Of a stretch of DNA of 64,000 nt, positions 58,529-64,000 are shown one piece after another. The stretch's first letter is position 1, and each line of letters begins with the position of its first letter. The notes under the pieces were generated by a model, which had not been told where the DNA came from, did no database searches, and saw only the letters and a list, made by a program, of their open reading frames with translations. Position numbers and translations under genes: made by a program. The DNA lies in assembly GCA_900540785.1 (NCBI GenBank), contig UQHF01000017.1:1-64000 (forward strand), read 5' to 3'. Source of the DNA: an uncultured Blautia sp. Its GTDB lineage: Bacteria; Bacillota; Clostridia; Lachnospirales; Lachnospiraceae.

Positions 58529-60442
58529 TTATAATTCTTCCAGCTGTCCAAGCCACACTGCCGCGCTTGCATCGCTTGGCATACGTAAGTCTCCTCTTGG
58601 AGAAAGTGCCACACTTCCCACCTTTGGTCCGTCCGGGACACAGGAGCGCTTAAACTGCTGTGCAAAAAACCGTCTGTAGAATATTTTCAGCCATTTAAGG
58701 ATCGTCTCTTTGTCATACACACCCTCAAATGTCTTACATGCAATATCATAAATTTTCTTCGGCTCAAATCCTGCACGAAGCATATAGTAAATATAAAAAT
58801 CGTGAAGCTCATAAGGCCCTACAAGATCTTCTGTTTTCTGAGCGATTTCTCCGTCCTTCGGCGGAAGAAGCTCCGGGCTTACCGGGGTGTCCAGAATGTC
58901 AAAGAGAACCTCAGAAAGCCCTTTATCTTCGGCTGTTTCTGCATAATACTGCACAAGATGGCGCACAAGCGTCTTCGGCACAGAAGCGTTCACCCCGTAC
59001 ATGGACATATGGTCGCCATTATACGTTGCCCATCCAAGAGCCAGCTCTGATAAATCACCGGTTCCCACAAGAATGGCTCCCTCCTGGTTTGCCATGTCCA
59101 TAAGAACCTGGGTTCTCTCTCTTGCCTGGCTGTTTTCATATGTGACGTCATGCACAGACGGGTCATGTCCAATATCACGAAAATGCTGGGAAACTGCCTC
59201 TTTAATATTTATCTCACTTAAAGAAGCGCCCATTCGGCTGCTTAACTCACAGGCATTCGTATATGTTCTGTCTGTCGTTCCAAAGCAGGGCATTGTCACG
59301 CAGTGAATGTTGCGTCTTGGGATTCCCATAAGATCAAATGTCCTTCCGATCACGAGAAGGGCAAGTGTGGAATCCAGACCACCGGATAAACCAACCATTG
59401 CCTTTTCGCTGTGCACATGCTCCATACGTTTTTTCAGTCCCATTGCCTGAATATTTAAAATAGATTCGCAGCAGCGTGCTCTCTCTTCTTTATCTTCCGG
59501 TACAAAAGGACTTGGGGAAAATCTTCTTGTAAGAGAAGTCTTCTCCATTTCTGCCTCAAAAGGAATCCGTATATGACTGTCTTCCTCTGCAGACGGGTAC
59601 GTGGAAAGTCTTCTTCTGTCGTCTGCGAGACGCTGTACATCAATTTCCCCGTAAATTACATTGTTTTTGAATCGTTTTCCTTCTGCAAGAATCGTTCCGT
59701 TTTCTGCAATGAGATTCTGGCCTCCGAAAACAAGATCCTGGGAAGATTCTCCCTCTCCTGCCGTTGCATAGATATAGCCGCAGACAAGACGGGCAGACTG
59801 TCCGTTTACAATCGTTCTTCTGTACGCGTCTTTTCCCACCATCTCATCACTTGCAGAAAGATTTACGATAATATGCGCTCCTGCCAGTGCATGGGAAATA
59901 CTTGGAGGCATGGGAACCCAGAGATCCTCGCAGATTTCTGCTGCCACTGTAAACTCCGGCATATTTTCACATGCAAAAATCAGGTCTGTACCAAAGGGTA
60001 CGTCCTCCCCGTTTACTTCTATATAATCCAGCGCCCCTTCTTCTGCAGGAGTAAAATGACGCAGCTCATAAAATTCATTATAATTGGGAAGATTTGTTTT
60101 TGGCACAATACCAAGAATCCGTCCCCTGTTCAGGACTGCAGCCGCATTATAAAGCTTTCCGTTTTTCCGAACGGGAAGTCCCAGAAAAATAAGCCCGTCT
60201 GTATCTTTTGTTTCTTCTGCAAGAAACAAAAGGGTGTTCCATGCAGAATCAAGAAGTGTGCGCTGCCAGAAAAGATCATGACAGGTATATCCTGTAATAC
60301 AAAGCTCCGGAAATACCATAACCTTTGCATGTTCTTTTTCCATTTCCCGGATAATTCCGAGAATTTCTCTTCCGTTTGCCTCACAGTCTGCTACCGTCAC
60401 CTTCGGTGTTCCGGCAGCAGCTTTTATAAACCCCAGTTCCAT
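58529..60442 (-). CDS. nadE: Glutamine-dependent NAD+ synthetase
   Basis: 637 residues, two-domain form. N-terminal nitrilase-type glutaminase (catalytic Glu, Lys and Cys regions: ELCITGY, KTNLPNYNEF, AEICEDLWVP) and C-terminal ATP-pyrophosphatase domain with SGGLDSTLAL. It amidates nicotinic-acid adenine dinucleotide to NAD with ATP and glutamine. Nine bases after hslO in a three-gene operon. Confidence 0.96.
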   Translation of the reverse strand: MELGFIKAAAGTPKVTVADCEANGREILGIIREMEKEHAKVMVFPELCITGYTCHDLFWQRTLLDSAWNTLLFLAEETKDTDGLIFLGLPVRKNGKLYNAAAVLNRGRILGIVPKTNLPNYNEFYELRHFTPAEEGALDYIEVNGEDVPFGTDLIFACENMPEFTVAAEICEDLWVPMPPSISHALAGAHIIVNLSASDEMVGKDAYRRTIVNGQSARLVCGYIYATAGEGESSQDLVFGGQNLIAENGTILAEGKRFKNNVIYGEIDVQRLADDRRRLSTYPSAEEDSHIRIPFEAEMEKTSLTRRFSPSPFVPEDKEERARCCESILNIQAMGLKKRMEHVHSEKAMVGLSGGLDSTLALLVIGRTFDLMGIPRRNIHCVTMPCFGTTDRTYTNACELSSRMGASLSEINIKEAVSQHFRDIGHDPSVHDVTYENSQARERTQVLMDMANQEGAILVGTGDLSELALGWATYNGDHMSMYGVNASVPKTLVRHLVQYYAETAEDKGLSEVLFDILDTPVSPELLPPKDGEIAQKTEDLVGPYELHDFYIYYMLRAGFEPKKIYDIACKTFEGVYDKETILKWLKIFYRRFFAQQFKRSCVPDGPKVGSVALSPRGDLRMPSDASAAVWLGQLEEL

Positions 60443-60451
60443 AAGCTCCTC

Positions 60452-61336
60452 CTATCTGGCTTTGCAGCTTCTCAGGATTTCTTTTAACTCCTCTACTGAG
60501 AATACATAATTTGTATTGCAGAAATGACAGTTCATCTCCACTTCTTTTCCTTCCTGGATCAGCTCGTTTAATTCCTTTCTTCCGATGCTGATCAGGGCTT
60601 TTTCCACACGCTCTTTACTGCAGTTGCAGTAGAATTTTGTATCCATGCGGTCGTTGATCTCCACGTCAAAACCTTCGAGAACCTTTTCGAGAAGGCTTTC
60701 CGGTGTGTGTCCTTCCTCAAGAAGATTCGTCACAGAAGTGATTTTCTGCACATTTTCTTCCAGTCTTGCAATGACAGATTCCTCTGCAAAAGGCATAAGC
60801 TGTACAATAAAGCCTCCTGCCTGACGCACCGTATTGTCCTTATTCATTAAAACTCCAAGTCCCACTGCGGACGGAACCTGCTCACTTGTTGCAAAATAAT
60901 ACGTAAGATCGTCTGCAATCTCGCTTGTCTGAAGCGCAACCTGTCCCATATAAGGCTCTTTCAGTCCCATATCCTTAATGATGTTCATAAAACCGACTCC
61001 TACAGCGCCCGCTACGTCAAGCTTGCCCTTACTGTTTGCAGGAATACAAACATTTGGATTTCCCACATATCCTTTTACGTTTCCCTTAGAATCTGCTGTT
61101 ACCGTAATTCCCTGGATGGGACCGCCTGCATGGATCTGGAGCGTCAGAATATCCTTATCTCCCTTCATCATGACGCCCATCATTGCGCCGCCTGTCAAAA
61201 GTCGTCCTAATGCCGCTGTTGCCACAGGACTTGTATTATGCGCCTTTCTCGCTGTCTCCACCACATCTGTTGTCACTGCTGCAAATGCACGGATCTGACT
61301 GTTTGCAGCCGTTGCTCTTATAATATAATCACTCAT
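60452..61336 (-). CDS. hslO: Redox-regulated chaperonin Hsp33
   Basis: 294 residues from the ATG at 61334-61336 (MSDYIIRATAANSQ), with AGGAGTG 8 bases upstream. The C-terminal redox switch CNCS...CHFC (Zn-binding, oxidised to disulfides on activation) is intact. Hsp33 holds unfolding proteins under oxidative and heat stress. Follows the methyltransferase after 5 bases. Confidence 0.96.
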   Translation of the reverse strand: MSDYIIRATAANSQIRAFAAVTTDVVETARKAHNTSPVATAALGRLLTGGAMMGVMMKGDKDILTLQIHAGGPIQGITVTADSKGNVKGYVGNPNVCIPANSKGKLDVAGAVGVGFMNIIKDMGLKEPYMGQVALQTSEIADDLTYYFATSEQVPSAVGLGVLMNKDNTVRQAGGFIVQLMPFAEESVIARLEENVQKITSVTNLLEEGHTPESLLEKVLEGFDVEINDRMDTKFYCNCSKERVEKALISIGRKELNELIQEGKEVEMNCHFCNTNYVFSVEELKEILRSCKAR

Positions 61337-61341
61337 GTATT

Positions 61342-62106
61342 TCACTCCTGTTCTGTTTTTCCATGCTCCCTCGCCAAAAAGGTAAGTCTTCCGCTCTCTG
61401 AAGACGGCGGATTTTTTGTATAGGCGTCGTAAACGGCAAGAACTTCCATTCCCGCCTTTTCGAGGAGCTCTTTTATTTTTTCTTCTGAATATGCTTTCTG
61501 GTAATGAACCTCTTCTGTTTTTTCGTAAAGACCGTCTTCTCGTGGAAGGAAGAGGGTCAGTCCGTAAACGTTCATCCCTGTTTCTTCATCATACTCGTTT
61601 TCCCAGATAAAGCTTCCCTCTTCCCTGCTCTCCGCTATTGTAGTATTCCCCAGCATTTCCCTGTATTTATACACCGTGTTCATATCAAAGATAAAAATGC
61701 CTTTGGGGTCGAGGTAATTATTTACAAGGGAAAAAACATGAAGAAGGTCTTCTTCCTCTGTTATATAATTCAGGCTGTCGCACACGCTTACCACTGCACG
61801 CACCGTTCCATACAGTTCAAACTCCTCCATATCCTGAAGAAGATATAAAATATCGTGTCCGGATTCCTCTCTTTTTTCCATTGCTTCTGCGAGCATTTCC
61901 TCCGCGTTATCCACACCGATCATATCGTATCCCGATTCTGCGAGAAGCTCTGTCATGGTCCCTGTTCCGCAGCCAAGCTCCAGCACAAGACCATCGCCGA
62001 TTCCATACTCTTTTAAGCTTTCTGTCAGATAAGACGCCCAGGCTTCATAATCCACGTTATCCATAAAAATGTCGTAGACTCTGGCAAATTCTCCATATGC
62101 TTCCAT
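61342..62106 (-). CDS. Class I SAM-dependent methyltransferase
   Basis: 254 residues. Motif I LELGCGTGTMTELL at about 42-55, the acidic IGVDNAEEM motif II and CDSLNYI motif IV are those of small-molecule class I methyltransferases. The C-terminal beta region is longer than usual. Substrate unknown. First gene of the operon with hslO and nadE. Confidence 0.85.
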   Translation of the reverse strand: MEAYGEFARVYDIFMDNVDYEAWASYLTESLKEYGIGDGLVLELGCGTGTMTELLAESGYDMIGVDNAEEMLAEAMEKREESGHDILYLLQDMEEFELYGTVRAVVSVCDSLNYITEEEDLLHVFSLVNNYLDPKGIFIFDMNTVYKYREMLGNTTIAESREEGSFIWENEYDEETGMNVYGLTLFLPREDGLYEKTEEVHYQKAYSEEKIKELLEKAGMEVLAVYDAYTKNPPSSESGRLTFLAREHGKTEQE

Positions 62107-62126
62107 TTTTCATTCCTCCGCCAACC

Positions 62127-62155
62127 ATCATACCACAGGTTTTCAAAAATCGCAA
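62127..62155 (-). promoter_or_regulatory. Promoter of the methyltransferase-hslO-nadE operon
   Basis: Minus-strand -35 TTGCGA (62150-62155) and -10 TATGAT (62127-62132), 17-base spacer. It directly abuts the terminator of the upstream lipoprotein gene. Confidence 0.6.
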
Positions 62156-62183
62156 AGAGAGTTCGACAAAAGCCGAACTCTCT
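62156..62183 (-). terminator. Terminator of the lipoprotein gene
   Basis: AGAGAGTTCG (62156-62165) pairs with CGAACTCTCT (62174-62183), followed on the minus strand by TTTGCGATTTTTG. Two smaller hairpins (GGAACGC/GTGTTCC near 62191-62206) precede it. Confidence 0.8.
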
Positions 62184-62256
62184 GATTTAGGAACACGCAG
62201 GCGTTCCTTCTGCAAAATGCGCGCTGCAAAGCAGTCTCTTCACACATTTCTGCATT

Positions 62257-63285
62257 TTACTGCACAGGCATATAATATACGTCTGCTGCTTCTCCATGAT
62301 AATAATAATCGACATCGTTCTGGTCGTATACGTCTTCATCATTCGCAAAACGGTAGCTGTTTCCGTCTGCGTCTACCCAGTTTCCATTGGCATCCGGGAA
62401 AATAACAAGCGGCTGTCCGTCAGAGTTTCGATAAATGGTTCTTGTCTGGCTTGTATCACTGAGCTGCGCGTCTGTAAAACCACCAGAATTTGTTGTGCCG
62501 GAAGAACTTCCATCTGATGTTCCTGCATCACTGCCAGCTCCATCGGAAGCTGCGCTGTCTGCATTCTGTCCCTCACCGGAAGTGTTGCCTTCTCCTTCGG
62601 CTTTTTTATCCTCTGACTGCTTTGGAGCTGCGCTCTTGAGGGAAGAATCCCCTAAAATCTGGAAGCTCGCAACGGAATCTTCTGCTTTTTTAAGAAGCTT
62701 CTCATCATCTTTTTTAATAGATGCTTCTATGCTGTAAAATTCACCGTCATTTGCGTAAACACGTTTCACTGCCCATGCAATTCCATCTGTCTTCTCTGTG
62801 TTATTGTATTTTACATTATAAGAATATACATTTACGCCATTTACATCACTTGCAGAATAACTTCTGATTTCGTAATCGGTTCTCGGTTCAAGTCCGGCTG
62901 CCTTCTCAAGTGAATTAGCCATATCCTCTGTACTTGGAATGACAGCAGAAGACATATCTTCCTCGCCTTTTCCGTGTGTGATCACAATTTTACCCTGATC
63001 CGGTGACTCAAAGCTTACCAGATCTTCCTCATCTGATTTATTTGCCCATGTGGCATCCGGAAGCTTAATGGCAATGCTCTTATCTTTTGATGTATATGTT
63101 GTATTCTGTCCGTCAGCAGGTGCCGGAGTTGCTGTAGGTTTTGGAGCTTCTGTTGGTTCTGGAGTAGGAGTCGCCTCCACAACTACCTGGTCTTCCGGTT
63201 CATCCCCGCCAAACCCGCAGGCTGTCAGCGCGCCTGAGAGAGCCACGGTCATCACCAGCATTGCAAGTACCTTTTTATTCTTCAT
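62257..63285 (-). CDS. Predicted surface lipoprotein, unknown function
   Basis: 342 residues. Lipoprotein signal with lipobox LTAC, cysteine at 23. A Thr/Pro/Glu-rich stalk (about 39-60) is followed by a PsbP/DUF-like globular domain (about 65-215). Next come a Ser/Gly/Asp linker (about 230-270) and a tail with YRNSDGQPLVIFPDANGNWVD and many tyrosines. The tail resembles a short wall-associated domain; no catalytic motif was seen. Monocistronic, strong promoter. Confidence 0.7.
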   Translation of the reverse strand: MKNKKVLAMLVMTVALSGALTACGFGGDEPEDQVVVEATPTPEPTEAPKPTATPAPADGQNTTYTSKDKSIAIKLPDATWANKSDEEDLVSFESPDQGKIVITHGKGEEDMSSAVIPSTEDMANSLEKAAGLEPRTDYEIRSYSASDVNGVNVYSYNVKYNNTEKTDGIAWAVKRVYANDGEFYSIEASIKKDDEKLLKKAEDSVASFQILGDSSLKSAAPKQSEDKKAEGEGNTSGEGQNADSAASDGAGSDAGTSDGSSSGTTNSGGFTDAQLSDTSQTRTIYRNSDGQPLVIFPDANGNWVDADGNSYRFANDEDVYDQNDVDYYYHGEAADVYYMPVQ

Positions 63286-63327
63286 GGTATCCTCCTTTTT
63301 ATCGTCTCATAAAGTTCTTTGGAATAC

Positions 63328-63356
63328 ATTTTACAATTCTATTACAGACTTGTCAA
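63328..63356 (-). promoter_or_regulatory. Promoter of the lipoprotein gene
   Basis: Minus-strand -35 TTGACA (63351-63356) and -10 TAAAAT (63328-63333), 17-base spacer; the -35 overlaps the stop region of the upstream helicase gene. Confidence 0.8.
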
Positions 63357-64000
63357 TGAAATTTCCCTTGTGAGTTTATAAAATAACTGTGAAGTTCATG
63401 AAGCGCCCGCGTAGCAGCAATGTATCTTCCCTGCCGAAGAAGAGCGCTGTCGTTATCTTTTGGGAAGACAGAAAATACACGGTCAAACTCCAGCCCTTTT
63501 GCAAGATAAAAGGTAGTGACGGTAAGACCTTTTTCAAATTTCCGGCTGTCCCTGTGAAGATAGGAAACCTTCTCTCCCAGCATTTCCTTCAGAAGAGAGG
63601 TAAAAAGAGAGGCGCTTTTTTCATCTGGCAGGATCACAGCCTCCGTCTCGTATGCTTCCTCTTCTGCCCTCACTTCTTCTGCGACTTTCTCCGCAGCTTC
63701 TCTTAAAGAATCAAATTCCAGTTCCTGCACCGGTTTTCCGTGGCGTTCAAATAACTCTATATCCTGGATTCCTGCAAGTCTGTTTGCATAAGAAGCAATC
63801 TCCACTGTATTCCGATAGCTTTTATTCATGTAAATCGTGCGGATCTCTCTTCCGAAAATTTCCGGAAGGAAGGACGTCACGTCCTGTATCCGATCTTCCA
63901 TAGTCTGTGCCCTGTCTCCCAGGATCGTCATTCTGCACGGAAAAAGCATCTGAAGAATTTTGTACTGAAGTCTGGAATAATCCTGCATTTCATCTACCAC
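63353..64000 (-). CDS. HelD/UvrD-like superfamily 1 helicase, C-terminal fragment
   Basis: 215 residues, truncated by the right edge, so the true start and Walker A are not visible. The Walker B DEMQDYS at the cut edge, MTILGDRAQTMED, the KSYRNTVEIASYANRL motif IV and the FYLAKGLEFDRVF / AATRALHELH motifs V-VI are those of UvrD-like helicases. The DEMQDYS and GDRAQT forms are close to HelD, which clears stalled RNA polymerase. Confidence 0.8.
   Translation of the reverse strand: MVDEMQDYSRLQYKILQMLFPCRMTILGDRAQTMEDRIQDVTSFLPEIFGREIRTIYMNKSYRNTVEIASYANRLAGIQDIELFERHGKPVQELEFDSLREAAEKVAEEVRAEEEAYETEAVILPDEKSASLFTSLLKEMLGEKVSYLHRDSRKFEKGLTVTTFYLAKGLEFDRVFSVFPKDNDSALLRQGRYIAATRALHELHSYFINSQGKFH

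Noticed and set aside
1..64000. Insertion sequences, integrases, phage genes, tRNA or rRNA genes
   Set aside because: None was recognised on either strand. The A+T-rich toxN and nuclease-like genes suggest transfer, but no mobility gene or attachment-site duplication was seen beside them.

Overview
The window comes from a low-GC, spore-forming Firmicute, most likely a gut Lachnospiraceae (Clostridia). The evidence is the order and sequence of the S10/spc ribosomal operon, the complete spoVA and spoIIA-sigF sporulation loci, an alpha/beta-type SASP, a T-box in front of valS, Crh/WhiA/RapZ, AddAB instead of RecBCD, and TATAAT/TTGACA promoters with AGGAGG ribosome sites. No tRNA, rRNA, CRISPR array, transposase or phage gene was seen.

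Layout. 1-8624 (minus) is the S10-spc ribosomal protein operon from rpsJ down to the first codons of rpsE, with a good promoter and a highly folded 5' leader. 8693-9869 holds a signal-peptidase-like membrane protein and a divergent, overlapping promoter pair that also serves a PAP2 phosphatase. 10819-14783 (minus) is a tcdA-murB-rapZ-whiA-crh operon. 14811-17984 (plus) is a spoVAB-AC-AD-AE-AA operon behind a forespore-type promoter. 18185-19193 carries an unrecognised nuclease-like protein followed by 51-bp palindromic tandem repeats. 19206-19958 is queT with a pseudoknotted leader. 19987-25627 (minus) holds an M42 peptidase, spoIIAA-spoIIAB-sigF, and folC with a small unannotated ORF and a zinc-ribbon/TPR membrane protein. 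25671-30710 (minus) is T-box-valS with an LTA-synthase-like gene downstream.

30734-35432 (minus) is an ATPase plus giant coiled-coil FtsX permease. 35495-36229 (plus) is a complete type III toxin-antitoxin locus: promoter, three 36/37-nt RNA repeats with compensatory stem changes, terminator, and a ToxN/AbiQ-type endoribonuclease. It is followed by deoC (minus) and by a bacitracin/lantibiotic-export-style ABC cluster, 37010-43566, containing three paralogous FtsX permeases that look mosaic. 43690-43870 is a second, diverged array with the same 51-bp architecture as the one near 19 kb. 43932-45655 is deoB-cdd; 45681-48248 holds a SASP gene and a PadR-DUF1700-DUF4097-PspC operon with a candidate operator. 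48383-64000 holds an RsmF-type rRNA methyltransferase, a Fic protein, addBA, a small membrane protein, a methyltransferase-hslO-nadE operon, a lipoprotein and the end of a HelD-like helicase.

Most of the window is core housekeeping and sporulation. The parts that stand out are the type III toxin-antitoxin locus, the two related 51-bp palindromic arrays, the queT and S10 leaders, and the mosaic permease cluster. All functional statements are from reading the sequence and family knowledge; no database search was run.
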